DNA of 64,000 nucleotides, from the NCBI RefSeq assembly GCF_018736065.1, contig NZ_CP076128.1, forward strand, positions 2,108,001 through 2,172,000, written 5' to 3'. The position numbers and the translations under genes are program-made. The DNA comes from Flammeovirga kamogawensis. Its GTDB lineage: Bacteria; Bacteroidota; Bacteroidia; Cytophagales; Flammeovirgaceae. Each line of letters begins with the position of its first letter. Position 1 is the stretch's first letter. This document shows positions 50,170-60,110 of the stretch, piece by piece. The notes under the pieces were generated by a model. The model did no database searches. It had not been told where the DNA came from and saw nothing but the letters and a program-made list of their open reading frames with translations.

Positions 50170-53130
50170 ATGACGTACAAATCTATCATCTCATCTGTTC
50201 TTGTAACAGGTGCTATGCTATTAGGTGGGTGTAAAACATCCCCATCTAGCGACTCAGAATTCCCTTACGAATTCGTAAAAAACGATCCTCTAAAAACTAG
50301 AATCTACACATTAGACAATGGTTTAAAGGTTTACCTTTCTGAATACAAAGATGCACCCCGTATTCAAACATACATTGCGGTAAAAGCCGGAGGTAAAAAT
50401 GACCCTGCAACATCTACTGGCTTAGCCCACTATTTGGAACACATCATGTTTAAAGGTACTTCTCACTTTGGTACATTAGATTGGAACAAAGAGAAAGTAT
50501 ATTTAGATAGTATTGAACACATGTTCAATCACTATAAAACACTTACAGACGCTGATGAGCGTACTGAGTATTACAAAAAAATTGATCAGGTATCAAACGA
50601 TGCATCGAAATTAGCTATTGCCAATGAGTACGATAGAATGATTGGGATGATTGGTGCTACGGGAACAAACGCCTATACAACAGAAGACAGAACTGTGTAT
50701 GTGAACAATATTCCTGCTAATGAACTAAACCGTTGGTTAGAAATTGAATCAGATCGTTTTAAAGAAATTGTTCCTCGTTTATTCCATACTGAATTAGAGG
50801 CGGTTTACGAAGAGAAAAACAGATCTTTAGATTCAGATCAGAGCAAAGTATTTGACGCAATGTTTGCTGCTATGTTCCCTAATCACCCTTATGGAACACA
50901 AACTGTAATTGGTACGATAGATGATTTAAAAAATCCATCTATTACAGAAATTAAGAAGTATTTTAATCAATTTTATAGACCAAATAACGTTGCCATCTGT
51001 TTAAGTGGAGATTTAGACCCAGACAAAACAATTGCAATGATTAATAAGTACTTCGGAAGCTGGAAACCTGGTAATATTCCTGAGTTTATATATAAAGAAG
51101 AAGCTCCTATTACAAAGCCAATCGTAAAAGAGGTATTTGGACCTCAAACTGCAATGGTTTTTATGGGATATAGAATGCCTGGTTTAAAAACTGATTCAAG
51201 AGATTTACTCAAAGAGCAACTTTGTGATATGATCTTAGCAAACAGTAGTGCAGGTTTAATTGACCTTGATTTAAATCAGCAACAAAAAGTACTAAATGCT
51301 AGTAGTTTTGTGTATCCTTTTAACGATTATACAATTCATACGCTATATGCAATTCCAAGAAATGGCCAAACTTTAGAAGAAGCACAAGCTTTACTTCTAG
51401 AAGAAATTGAAAAATTGAAAAAAGGTGATTTCGAAGATTGGTTAATTGAAGCTATCGTAAATGATTTCAAAAAATCCGAAATCAAAAAGTTAGAAAGTAA
51501 CGATGCTAGAGCTGATCAGTTTGTTCAAGCATTCTCTAGAAATATTAAGTGGGAAAACTACATTGATAATATTGATGTAATGCAATCTATCACTAAAGAA
51601 GAAATTGTTGCTTTTGCTAATGACAGATATAAAGAAAACTATGTAGTAGTTTACAAACGTAACGGAGAAGACCCTAATAAATTAAAAGTAGACAAGCCTT
51701 CGATTACTAAAGTAGAATTAAACAGAGGAAAAGAATCTGAGTTCTTCAAGAAAATTGCTGCAGAAAAGGTTAATCCATTAACGCCACTTTTCTTAGATTA
51801 TAACAAGGATATTGAAGAGTCTAAAATGAACAGTAATATTACTGTACGTTACAAAAAGAATGTAGAAAATGACTTGTTTGAGTTATACTATATCATAAAC
51901 ATTGGTAAAGACACAGACCCTACATTAAGCTCTGCCATTCAATACTTAGAATATCTTGGTACTGATAAAATGACTTCTGCAGAAATTAAGCAAGAGTTTT
52001 ATAAACTTGGTGCTGGTTTTAGTGTAAATACATCAAGTGACCAAGTGTATGTCTCTTTAAATGGCCTTACTGAGAATATGGTTCCTGCAATGAAACTTTT
52101 TGAAGACTTATTGAACAATGCTCAAGCTGATGAAGGTGTTCTTCAGAATATGGTGGCAATTGAAGAAAAGTCTAGACAAGACACTCAGAAGAATAAAGGC
52201 GCAATCTTATTCAACGGCTTAATGAACTATGGTTTATATGGAAATAACAATCCGCTAACAAATGGTTTATCAAACAAAGAATTAGAGCTTATTAAATCGA
52301 ATGAACTAATTGATAGAATTCATGATTTAACTAAAACAGAACACCGCATTTTATATTATGGACCTGAATCTTTAAATAAAGTTGTAAGTACGTTAAATAC
52401 TGAGCATAAAGTTCCTGCTTCTTTAAAACCAGTCCCAAAGAAGAAAGAATTCTTTATAAAAGATATAAAACAACCTAAAGTATACTGGACTCACTATGAT
52501 ATGGTACAAGCAGAAGTTATTTTCCTTGCTAAAGGAGAAAAATATGATCCTAAAAGGATTGCTGCAGCGACTTTATTTAACGAATACTTTGGTGGTAGTA
52601 TGAATGCTATTGTATTCCAAGAAATGAGAGAAGCTCAAGGTTTAGCTTATTCTGTATTTAGTCAATATGGCGTTGCTTCTGAAAAAGGTAAATCAGATTA
52701 TACACTTGCTTACATTGGTACTCAATCAGATAAACTGACAGAGGCTATGGCAGGAATGAAGGGTCTTTTAGAAAACCCTCCTAAGAATGAACAATCTTTT
52801 GAGGCTGCTAAAAAAGCAATCTTAAGTAAATTGGAAAGTGAGCGTATTACAAAAAGTGCCGTTTTATTTAATTATGAATCTGCTCTTAAAAAAGGAAATG
52901 ATCACGATATTCGTAAAGATGTTTATGAGGCTTTAAAACCAATGACTGTAGATGATGTTATGAAATTCCATTCAGATTTCATCAAAGGGAAAAACTACAA
53001 TGTTTGTGTAGTTGGTGATAAAGATAAATTAGATATGAAAACTCTTGCTAAATACGGTAAAGTACAAGAATTATCATTGAACGATTTATTTGGCTTCGAC
53101 AACAAACCAAGAATACATAAAGACCAATAA
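50170..53130 (+). CDS. M16-family zinc peptidase, lipoprotein
   Basis: 986 residues. A lipoprotein signal with lipobox LLGGC puts the lipidated Cys at 21. The first M16 domain carries the inverted zinc motif HYLEH (His87, Glu90, His91) and the distal Glu in ELEAVYEEKN near 200. A second M16 domain and inactive halves follow (from about 530), as in pitrilysin-type enzymes of double length. Expected in the periplasm, tethered to a membrane. Substrates are peptides or misfolded proteins; not known here. ATG at 50170; terminator behind. Confidence 0.93.
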   Translation: MTYKSIISSVLVTGAMLLGGCKTSPSSDSEFPYEFVKNDPLKTRIYTLDNGLKVYLSEYKDAPRIQTYIAVKAGGKNDPATSTGLAHYLEHIMFKGTSHFGTLDWNKEKVYLDSIEHMFNHYKTLTDADERTEYYKKIDQVSNDASKLAIANEYDRMIGMIGATGTNAYTTEDRTVYVNNIPANELNRWLEIESDRFKEIVPRLFHTELEAVYEEKNRSLDSDQSKVFDAMFAAMFPNHPYGTQTVIGTIDDLKNPSITEIKKYFNQFYRPNNVAICLSGDLDPDKTIAMINKYFGSWKPGNIPEFIYKEEAPITKPIVKEVFGPQTAMVFMGYRMPGLKTDSRDLLKEQLCDMILANSSAGLIDLDLNQQQKVLNASSFVYPFNDYTIHTLYAIPRNGQTLEEAQALLLEEIEKLKKGDFEDWLIEAIVNDFKKSEIKKLESNDARADQFVQAFSRNIKWENYIDNIDVMQSITKEEIVAFANDRYKENYVVVYKRNGEDPNKLKVDKPSITKVELNRGKESEFFKKIAAEKVNPLTPLFLDYNKDIEESKMNSNITVRYKKNVENDLFELYYIINIGKDTDPTLSSAIQYLEYLGTDKMTSAEIKQEFYKLGAGFSVNTSSDQVYVSLNGLTENMVPAMKLFEDLLNNAQADEGVLQNMVAIEEKSRQDTQKNKGAILFNGLMNYGLYGNNNPLTNGLSNKELELIKSNELIDRIHDLTKTEHRILYYGPESLNKVVSTLNTEHKVPASLKPVPKKKEFFIKDIKQPKVYWTHYDMVQAEVIFLAKGEKYDPKRIAAATLFNEYFGGSMNAIVFQEMREAQGLAYSVFSQYGVASEKGKSDYTLAYIGTQSDKLTEAMAGMKGLLENPPKNEQSFEAAKKAILSKLESERITKSAVLFNYESALKKGNDHDIRKDVYEALKPMTVDDVMKFHSDFIKGKNYNVCVVGDKDKLDMKTLAKYGKVQELSLNDLFGFDNKPRIHKDQ

Positions 53131-53151
53131 CAGAACAATATTATTGGCAAA

Positions 53152-53187
53152 AAGAGAGTTTCTATTATTGAGACTCTCTTTTTTTTG
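53152..53187 (+). terminator. Intrinsic terminator after M16 peptidase
   Basis: AGAGAGTTTC and GAGACTCTCT pair (one G-U) around TATTATT, with a run of T behind. Confidence 0.85.
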
Positions 53188-53213
53188 TGCTCAATTTTTA
53201 TTCGATCAACATT

Positions 53214-53221
53214 TATATTTG
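53214..53221 (+). promoter_or_regulatory. -7 box of the lytic transglycosylase gene
   Basis: TATATTTG fits TAnnTTTG, with expected start about 53228 and the ATG at 53276. The -33 element is not clear. Confidence 0.45.
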
Positions 53222-53275
53222 AATATGTTATCAAATAACAATACCTTTAAAGTATAATTCTATATAATCCAATAT

Positions 53276-54583
53276 ATGAAAATCAACAAAATACTACTTA
53301 CGTTAATTTGTATTGGCTTTTTTTATATTCCTCTAATTAAAGCAGACAATCCTTCTACACTTCCAACATCCTTCAATTTAATGGGATCTAAAGTGGAGGT
53401 AACACCTAGCGGTATGGCTAAAATTATGGAAAAATATAATAGCCTTACCAGATCTAAAAAGCATTACGACCAACTTCTTGAACGTTGTAATACGTATTTT
53501 CCATACATCCAAAGAGAGCTTCTTGCAAGAGGTGTTCCTGGAGACTTTAAATTTTTAGCTTTACAAGAATCTTTACTGGATGGTAGTGCTATTTCTAATG
53601 CTACACCTCCAGCAGTTGGTTTTTGGCAGTTTAAAGATTTCACAGCTGAAGAAAGAGGTATGAAAATCTCTAGAACAGTAGATGAACGTAAAAACGTAGT
53701 TTCTGCTAGTATTGGAGCTGCAGATTATCTTTCTAAAAACCATTATTACCTTGGTAACTGGTTTTATGCAATGATATCTTATCATGATGGATTAGGTGGA
53801 GCTAAAAAGTACATCAGCCAGAATAAGTTAAACTATTATTCTAAAGTAGTAATTGATGGCAATACACACCCATACGTACTACACTATTTAGCACACTATT
53901 TTGCATTTAAAGACAATATAGGGCAAGACGCACAACACGAAGTACTTATTGAATTCCCTTGTAATGGTTATTCTTTAAATGAGGTAGCTAAATTTACAGG
54001 TCAGCCAGTAGAGACATTAAAGCAAAATAATATATGGTTAACTAGTTCATATATTCCAGAAGATAAAGTTTATTCTGTAATGATTGAGGCTAAGCCTACT
54101 GAGATCAATCAGATGGTAGCAAAACTTTCTCCATATGCCAAGCCAAAGAAAACACGTGCTGCTCGTTCTATTTTCCAATTCTATGCGGATAGTATTAAAG
54201 ATGGATACCCATTTGTATTACCAATAGAAGACGAAAGCAAAACAGCTAAATTTGATTTTGCTCGTGTAAATGGTGTAAAAGCTGTAATTCTTCATGAAGA
54301 GATGACACAGAAAGAGCTTTCAAAAGCTTTAGATGGTGTATCTAAAGGTATGATTAAGAAATATAACTACATTAAAGGTAAAGATATGCTGATGAAAGAC
54401 AGACATTATTACCTAGCACCGCTTCCTAAAACAATTCCTGTATCTTATCATATTTTAGAAGAAGGAGAAACATTAACTTTCTTATCAGTTAAATATGGTA
54501 TAGACAGAAAATCTTTATTGATACTAAATGATGTCAAAAAAGATACTGATATTAAAGTCGGCGATAAAGTGTATTTCAATTAG
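53276..54583 (+). CDS. Membrane-bound lytic transglycosylase D-like, SLT plus LysM
   Basis: 435 residues with signal peptide MKINKILLTLICIGFFYIPLIKA. The SLT domain (about 70-190) has the catalytic Glu in FLALQESLLDG and the GFWQFKDFTA and YHDGLGGAKKYI motifs. A second region (about 210-270) has a LysM-like NEVAKFTGQPVETLKQNN, and the last 45 residues are a clear LysM (YHILEEGETLTFLSVKYGIDRKSLLILNDV). It cleaves the MurNAc-GlcNAc bond with anhydro formation while bound to peptidoglycan. Periplasmic. ATG at 53276. Confidence 0.92.
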   Translation: MKINKILLTLICIGFFYIPLIKADNPSTLPTSFNLMGSKVEVTPSGMAKIMEKYNSLTRSKKHYDQLLERCNTYFPYIQRELLARGVPGDFKFLALQESLLDGSAISNATPPAVGFWQFKDFTAEERGMKISRTVDERKNVVSASIGAADYLSKNHYYLGNWFYAMISYHDGLGGAKKYISQNKLNYYSKVVIDGNTHPYVLHYLAHYFAFKDNIGQDAQHEVLIEFPCNGYSLNEVAKFTGQPVETLKQNNIWLTSSYIPEDKVYSVMIEAKPTEINQMVAKLSPYAKPKKTRAARSIFQFYADSIKDGYPFVLPIEDESKTAKFDFARVNGVKAVILHEEMTQKELSKALDGVSKGMIKKYNYIKGKDMLMKDRHYYLAPLPKTIPVSYHILEEGETLTFLSVKYGIDRKSLLILNDVKKDTDIKVGDKVYFN

Positions 54584-54608
54584 AAATTAACACTACATCG
54601 ACTAAATA

Positions 54609-54649
54609 GAAAAAAGCTATTCAAACATAAGTTTGGATAGCTTTTTTTC
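54609..54649 (+). terminator. Intrinsic terminator after transglycosylase
   Basis: AAAGCTATTCAAAC and GTTTGGATAGCTTT pair around ATAA, followed by T-run. Confidence 0.88.
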
Positions 54650-54657
54650 AATGAAGG

Positions 54658-54792
54658 TTATCTATTCTTCATATTGACAGTAAGATTTTTCCGCTTTTGT
54701 ACTTCTAAATGGGCAAGTATCAATTTGTCAAGGTAGTTATCCTTTTGCGGCTTCATTGAAGAGTCTTGAGTTTTTGACAATGACTTCTTCAT
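54658..54792 (-). CDS. Possible small protein, 44 aa
   Basis: 44-codon frame with an ATG at 54792. The product, MKKSLSKTQDSSMKPQKDNY onward, is polar and basic with a central helix (DKLILAHLEVQKRK). It lies between a plus-strand terminator and an AT-rich stretch. It is plausible, but short and without any relative I recognise; codon use includes CCG and CGG, unusual here. Confidence 0.35.
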   Translation of the reverse strand: MKKSLSKTQDSSMKPQKDNYLDKLILAHLEVQKRKNLTVNMKNR

Positions 54793-54888
54793 GCTTTAAT
54801 TATTTGTTATTAACCTTTTTACGCTGTGTAATGCAAACTAAACTATAATTTTTAATTAAGCAATTCAAAATTTAATAATCATAAAAAA

Positions 54889-54923
54889 ATCAGTACAACG
54901 TAACTAGATTACGTTGTACTGAT
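54889..54923 (-). terminator. Perfect 15-bp hairpin with U-tract
   Basis: ATCAGTACAACGTAA and TTACGTTGTACTGAT around CTAGA. On the minus strand it is followed by a U-rich tract, so it terminates minus-strand transcripts; it lies behind a second terminator at 54971. Confidence 0.75.
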
Positions 54924-54970
54924 AGATAATTGTGGTAAGTATAGAGATTTGTGCTTTATACTTATCCGCA

Positions 54971-55002
54971 AAAAAGCCACTTTTGATAAGAGTGGCTTTT
55001 TG
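54971..55002 (-). terminator. Intrinsic terminator after the 457-aa protein gene
   Basis: AAAAGCCACT and AGTGGCTTTT around a nine-base loop; downstream of the minus-strand gene at 55008. Confidence 0.85.
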
Positions 55003-55007
55003 CAATT

Positions 55008-56381
55008 TTATTCAAAACGATTATCAAAACGATTAATCAATGCGTCAACTTCTTCCTGAGAACCAAATTCTAGATATAATGATTTAGTTTGATCAAATAA
55101 TAATTGAGACTTTGGTGATACACCTTCATGTTCATACCATTGAGATAACCTTCTGAGAGACACCAAACACTTTAAATCATTTACAGTAGATGTCATAAAA
55201 TCTTTAGCTTTAATATATAAGTCATCAGATTTATCAATTTCATCTATAAACCACCTCATCTCGGCCTCTATAAAATACACCCACCCTTGAAAGATATTAG
55301 GAGAATACCCTGCCCAATATTTAAACCTATCTAAAATTCGTCTAATTGCTTCCAATACATTTTCTTCCGATTCTTTATTTCGAACGAGATGAATCACTTT
55401 TAAAAGTAATAACATTGGATGAAGAAGATTTCCTTCATATAAAGATGGCTCCTTGTCTAGGATCATTAATACTTTTTCTAGACTTGATTTCTCAGTTAGG
55501 CTTTTTAGTTGAAGTAATTCTAAAACACTTCTTACCTGGGGTAACATTTCAATATCTTCTAAAGTCAATGATAATTTATTATTGACTTTTGAGAAAGCTT
55601 CCTCAAAATTGTGTCCACTAAAGACATACAGTTGAAAAAGTCTTGTTATTGCTTTATTTACAAATGCTGTATCTTCTGGGTCGTCCAAAAGGTAAGCTTC
55701 TTCAATAACAGTGATAGATTGCTCTGTTTTTTCAGTCCAGGTCATTATATCAAAAGCATAATCAGATAGAAAGCGTCTAATTAACCATTTGTCTTTTGAT
55801 TTTTTTATTTCAGCAATTGCATATTCTGCTAAATCCTTGGCTTCTTGAATATTTTCATATCGACATATCATATACTTTGCATAAGCTAAGCAAGCAAAAG
55901 CGGTAACTTCAGATTTTCCATTTTCTATAGAGAAATTAATCATCTCTAATACTATCCACTTATACTTTTCCCAATCTGATATTCTAGAAAACAATGCTAT
56001 TGGGGCCAATAATTTTAAGTAGTAATTTTCATCATCTAAAGAAATTTCTTCTAAATTTTTCAATCTATCAGGTAATGTAGCCTCACCTACATTTTCTAAC
56101 AATCTTAATTTTTGGAGCGAAAGAGATCTATGTAAATTACCCACATCAGAAGGTATCTCAAAAGAGAATTCTGGAAGGTAAAGTTCTAAGAATTCATAGT
56201 ATGTATCTAGAGTATCGTATTGAGGTAAAATCGAGAAATAATCAAATAATCTATTTGATTTGAACGCTAAGTTTTCTTCTCCTTCTATTTTATCGATAAG
56301 TACCGTTTGTTCAGATATAAACTGATCTATACTGAGAGTTCTGATTCGATTTCTATCAATTAGGTATTCTGTGTTTGTCAC
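55008..56381 (-). CDS. Hypothetical alpha-helical repeat protein, 457 aa, GTG start
   Basis: The only start in the open frame after the preceding stop is GTG at 56381. The protein is nearly all helical, with a repeating pattern of A/L-rich amphipathic helices reminiscent of TPR or other solenoid repeats (ACLAYAKYMICRYENIQEAKDLAEYAI, KSDDLYIKAKDFM). No signal peptide or membrane segment, so it is cytosolic. Family not recognised. Probably a protein-binding scaffold; it lies 113 bp downstream of the ABC permease gene on the same strand. Confidence 0.8.
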   Translation of the reverse strand: MTNTEYLIDRNRIRTLSIDQFISEQTVLIDKIEGEENLAFKSNRLFDYFSILPQYDTLDTYYEFLELYLPEFSFEIPSDVGNLHRSLSLQKLRLLENVGEATLPDRLKNLEEISLDDENYYLKLLAPIALFSRISDWEKYKWIVLEMINFSIENGKSEVTAFACLAYAKYMICRYENIQEAKDLAEYAIAEIKKSKDKWLIRRFLSDYAFDIMTWTEKTEQSITVIEEAYLLDDPEDTAFVNKAITRLFQLYVFSGHNFEEAFSKVNNKLSLTLEDIEMLPQVRSVLELLQLKSLTEKSSLEKVLMILDKEPSLYEGNLLHPMLLLLKVIHLVRNKESEENVLEAIRRILDRFKYWAGYSPNIFQGWVYFIEAEMRWFIDEIDKSDDLYIKAKDFMTSTVNDLKCLVSLRRLSQWYEHEGVSPKSQLLFDQTKSLYLEFGSQEEVDALINRFDNRFE

Positions 56382-56494
56382 AACAATATAAGTCTTAGAA
56401 TAAAAAGTAAAGTATCAATGTAATTTAATTATGATATAGAAAATAGAAGAATTTTTGAATTATATTCTAAAAATAATATACTTCAAACCTCCTA

Positions 56495-58927
56495 TTATCT
56501 ATTTGCTTTTAAATCTTCCACCGGATTTTTAAAAGCTGCTTTGATAACGTGATAACTAACAGTAACTAAAGTTAATAATAAAGTTACGCCACCACTAAAT
56601 ATATAAACTCCAATACCTATAGTAATTGTTTTAGGAAAGTTCTCTAACCATAAACGCATCCCTAAATAAGATATTGGCCAAGCAATTAAACAAGCACTAC
56701 CAATAAGAATAAAAAACTCTTTAGAAATAAAGAGCATAGCTTCTAAATTTTCCATGCCTAGTGCTTTTCTTATGGCTATTTCTTTGTTTTTCTGAACAGT
56801 AATAAAAGATGCTAACCCAAATAAACCAAGGTTCGCAATAATCACCCCAATAATTGAAAAGATCAAAGAAACCTTTGCTAGGCGCTCTTCCTTTTTATAT
56901 GAGGCTTCTACTTTATCTTGTAAAAAGAATGAATCCATTAAACGATAAGGAATTATTTTTGTCCATTTTGCTAACATAAAAGGTTTTACTTGTTCCCAAG
57001 ATTTATCACTGCTTAAACGTATAGCCATATATTTTGTAAGATAGCTTCTTGCCGACTCCCAATTATTCACATCAATAATAAAAGGACCTATTTCTTTGTG
57101 TATCGGTTCGTAATGGAAATCTTTTAGTACACCTATTATCTGTTCCTTTCCGTTTTCGCTATAAATACCTAAGCCGATAGCATCTTTCGGGTGATCGAGC
57201 CCGAGATGTTTTACCATCGCTTCATTTATAAGGATTTCATGAATACTTGCTTTCTTTTCTTCTGAAAAATGATGACCTGCTACTAATTGTAAGTTAAATA
57301 CATTTTCAAAATCATCTCTTACTTTTAAAGCAGAGTAAAATGTTGAAGAAGTTCTCACATCTCCTTTATTTATAGAAAAAGGATAATTTTGAACCCAAAC
57401 ACCTAAAACTTCATCAATTCCAGTCACAGATTCGACTCCATCTATCTCTAAAAATTGCTCTTTTAATTTATCAAATTTATAAGGTGAGTATCTCACCTCT
57501 CCTAATGGTATAACCACTATATTTTCTGTATTAAATCCTAGATAGGCTTTCTTCATTAAATTAAGCTGCTGCTTAGAAACATACGTACTAAACAAAAGAA
57601 ATATTGCAATTACAAATTGAACTATTACACTCCATTTTCTGAATTTCTTTTGTTTCCTACCCATTGTCCTGGTTACATTCAATCCTTCTAAAGGGCGAAC
57701 ACCAGACAAATAATACATAGGATAAAAGCTCGCTAATGCTCCAACAAAAACACCACTTCCACCAACAAAAAATATTAAAGATTGATTTTCTAAATCTCTG
57801 AATAGCAACTTTTCATCTCCTAAAATTTGATAGATATGAGGAAATAAAATCTCCATAAATATCAATGCTCCAAACATGGAACAAACACTTAAAATACCTG
57901 CTTCTATTAAAAATTGAACAATTAATTCACTTTGGTCTGCTCCTATTGCTTTTCTTATTCCTACCTCTCTAATTCTAGTAGAGTATCGTACTGCCGACAG
58001 ATTCATAAAATTGATAGCAGCAATAATCAAAACCATTAATGCAATTGCAGAGAAAATATAGATATACATATAATCTCCATTAGGAGACATCTCAAAATCT
58101 AAATCAGAATAAAGGTGTATTTCTCTTATTGGCTGTAAATACAATTGAACATAATCTCTAATAAAATCTGGAAACTTACTACCATCCTGAAATAAGACTT
58201 CAAAATCAGCTTCTAACTCTTCTGGTTTTACACCTTTTTTTAATAAAATATACGTCCAACAAGGGTTCCATACCCATTCATTATTATGAATAATGTCTTT
58301 GTTAGTTATAGATAAAGTTGAAAATGAGATAAGTTGGTCAAAGTTTAAATGCGTCGGCAAATTAGTTTTATCAACTACACCTGTAACAGTAAGGTAATAT
58401 TTGTTCTCATAAAGTATTTTCTTTCCTAAAGGGTTCTCATTACCAAAATACTTTTGAGCAATTTTTGTGGTAATTATTATCGATTGAGGTTCAGATAGAG
58501 CTGTTCTTTTATTTCCTAAAATCATAGGAAAATCAAATACTTTAAAGAAATCAGAATCCGTAAAATATAAATTTTTCTCATTGTATTGTTTACCATTCAC
58601 AAACAACATATGAGAGTATGTCTGATCGTTAAAAAAACGAACACTTCTTTCTATGTAATTAGGATAAAGATCTTTAATTGTTGGTCCTAGAGGAATTGGT
58701 ACACTTGCAGAGCGTTCTCCGATATCTTGAGAATCAATTACCTCAACTACACGGTATGTTCTTTTAGGATCTATATGAAAGTCATCATAAGATAATTCAT
58801 TTTTTACAATCAGAAATAATAACGAAAAGAAGGCAATACCCATCGACATTCCTAGAACGTTAACGAGAGAATATAAACCATGCTTTTTTAGGTTTCTGAT
58901 TCCTATAATGATATAATTTCTTAACAC
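56495..58927 (-). CDS. MacB/FtsX-type ABC transporter permease, 810 aa
   Basis: Two FtsX modules in one polypeptide: an N-terminal helix (HGLYSLVNVLGMSMGIAFFSLL), a MacB periplasmic domain, three helices at about 285-405, then a second helix and periplasmic domain and a final three-helix block at about 675-795 (LGLFGLASFITVQKNKEIAIRKALGM). The duplicated ABC2/FtsX plan is common in Bacteroidota. It starts with GTG at 58927, overlapping the stop of the ATPase gene (TAGTG). It probably exports peptides, drugs or lipids; substrate unknown. Confidence 0.9.
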   Translation of the reverse strand: MLRNYIIIGIRNLKKHGLYSLVNVLGMSMGIAFFSLLFLIVKNELSYDDFHIDPKRTYRVVEVIDSQDIGERSASVPIPLGPTIKDLYPNYIERSVRFFNDQTYSHMLFVNGKQYNEKNLYFTDSDFFKVFDFPMILGNKRTALSEPQSIIITTKIAQKYFGNENPLGKKILYENKYYLTVTGVVDKTNLPTHLNFDQLISFSTLSITNKDIIHNNEWVWNPCWTYILLKKGVKPEELEADFEVLFQDGSKFPDFIRDYVQLYLQPIREIHLYSDLDFEMSPNGDYMYIYIFSAIALMVLIIAAINFMNLSAVRYSTRIREVGIRKAIGADQSELIVQFLIEAGILSVCSMFGALIFMEILFPHIYQILGDEKLLFRDLENQSLIFFVGGSGVFVGALASFYPMYYLSGVRPLEGLNVTRTMGRKQKKFRKWSVIVQFVIAIFLLFSTYVSKQQLNLMKKAYLGFNTENIVVIPLGEVRYSPYKFDKLKEQFLEIDGVESVTGIDEVLGVWVQNYPFSINKGDVRTSSTFYSALKVRDDFENVFNLQLVAGHHFSEEKKASIHEILINEAMVKHLGLDHPKDAIGLGIYSENGKEQIIGVLKDFHYEPIHKEIGPFIIDVNNWESARSYLTKYMAIRLSSDKSWEQVKPFMLAKWTKIIPYRLMDSFFLQDKVEASYKKEERLAKVSLIFSIIGVIIANLGLFGLASFITVQKNKEIAIRKALGMENLEAMLFISKEFFILIGSACLIAWPISYLGMRLWLENFPKTITIGIGVYIFSGGVTLLLTLVTVSYHVIKAAFKNPVEDLKANR

Positions 58928-59619
58928 TATTTTCCTTTGTGTAAATTTTCAGTGACTATCTGTCCGTCAAAAAGATTGATTATTCTACTAGCATAATCTG
59001 ATGCCGCGGTAGAGTGAGTTACCATTAAAATGGTAGTACCTAATTCATTTAGTGCCGTCAGTATATCCATTACTTCTCTACCTCTTTCAGAATCTAGATT
59101 ACCTGTTGGTTCATCAGCAAGTATAAGTCTTGGTCTTGATACAACTGCTCTAGCAACCGCTACACGTTGTTGTAATCCCCCTGATATTTGAGAAGGGAAT
59201 GCTTTTTTCTTATGAGACAATTGTAATCTGTCCATAATTTTTTCAACCCGAAATTTTCTTTCATTTGGAGAAACGTGTTGATAAATTAATGGTAATTCTA
59301 TATTCTCAAATATGGTAAGGTCATCAATCAAGTTAAAGCTTTGGAAAACAAACCCAATATTTTCTCTTCTTAGCTGAGCTCTTTTTTTTGATGACAATTT
59401 ATGAACTGGTTCATTTTGGAAAAGCACTTCTCCATTAGAAGGAATATCCAATAAACCTGCAATGTTAAGGAGCGTTGATTTCCCACACCCAGAAGGTCCC
59501 ATAATACACACAAACTCCCCTTCATGTATAGTTAAAGATACATGATTAAGTGCTAGTGTTTCACTATCATCATTGTGGTATGACTTATTTATATTTTTAA
59601 ATTGAATTAACGGTTCCAT
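58927..59619 (-). CDS. ABC transporter ATP-binding protein (MacB/LolD-type)
   Basis: 230 residues: Walker A GPSGCGKST at about 40-48, signature ISGGLQQRVAVARA near 145, with Leu where the family usually has Gln, Walker B LILADEPTGNLDSE, and H-loop VTHST. Energises the permease encoded next, whose GTG overlaps this gene's stop. The ATG at 59619 is the only credible start. A palindrome upstream at 59730 may be its operator. Confidence 0.95.
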   Translation of the reverse strand: MEPLIQFKNINKSYHNDDSETLALNHVSLTIHEGEFVCIMGPSGCGKSTLLNIAGLLDIPSNGEVLFQNEPVHKLSSKKRAQLRRENIGFVFQSFNLIDDLTIFENIELPLIYQHVSPNERKFRVEKIMDRLQLSHKKKAFPSQISGGLQQRVAVARAVVSRPRLILADEPTGNLDSERGREVMDILTALNELGTTILMVTHSTAASDYASRIINLFDGQIVTENLHKGK

Positions 59620-59729
59620 TATATGTATTATGGTTATTAACTAATAATGTGCAACAACCATTCATTTTTTCTTGATTTAATCAGAATCAACCTATTAACA
59701 ATAAGTTAGCATAAATAAAATGTTCACTA

Positions 59730-59746
59730 ATGAACTGACCGTTCAT
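59730..59746. promoter_or_regulatory. Inverted repeat, possible operator of the ABC operon
   Basis: ATGAACTGACCGTTCAT has six-base arms and a five-base centre, in the style of TetR-type operators. It is in the divergent region, 111 bp before the ATPase ATG and 50 bp before the 59796 gene. No regulator gene is adjacent. Confidence 0.45.
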
Positions 59747-59795
59747 ATAGATATACTGTATTAAACTGTTATTCTATTTTATTCTTTTAAGTTGG

Positions 59796-60110
59796 ATGAA
59801 CATAAATCGGAAAATGTTTCTTATCTATATATATGAAAATTCCTATAACCCAATTTTAATTAACCACCCTAATATGTTGACTTTTAAATTACTTATAGAA
59901 AACCAGAAGCAAGTCTATCAAATCATAGAAAAATACAATTTTAGAGTAATTGACTACAGACCACATTATGAGATAGAATTTTTTGCAAAAAGTTATCAAG
60001 ATTTTAACAAAACCTATTTTGATATAACAAATCAATTGCAAAAGATGAATATCAACTATATACTTTCGGATCATTTATTTGTTCCCAACCCTAATAAAAA
60101 AGGAGCTTAG
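59796..60110 (+). CDS. Hypothetical protein, 104 aa
   Basis: 104 residues, hydrophilic to aromatic in character, without signal peptide or membrane helix. Tyr, Asn and Ile rich; a possible alpha-beta fold. No family recognised. ATG at 59796, divergent from the ABC operon. A GC-poor hairpin behind it overlaps the end of the gene. An overlapping minus-strand frame is a shadow. Confidence 0.65.
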   Translation: MNINRKMFLIYIYENSYNPILINHPNMLTFKLLIENQKQVYQIIEKYNFRVIDYRPHYEIEFFAKSYQDFNKTYFDITNQLQKMNINYILSDHLFVPNPNKKGA

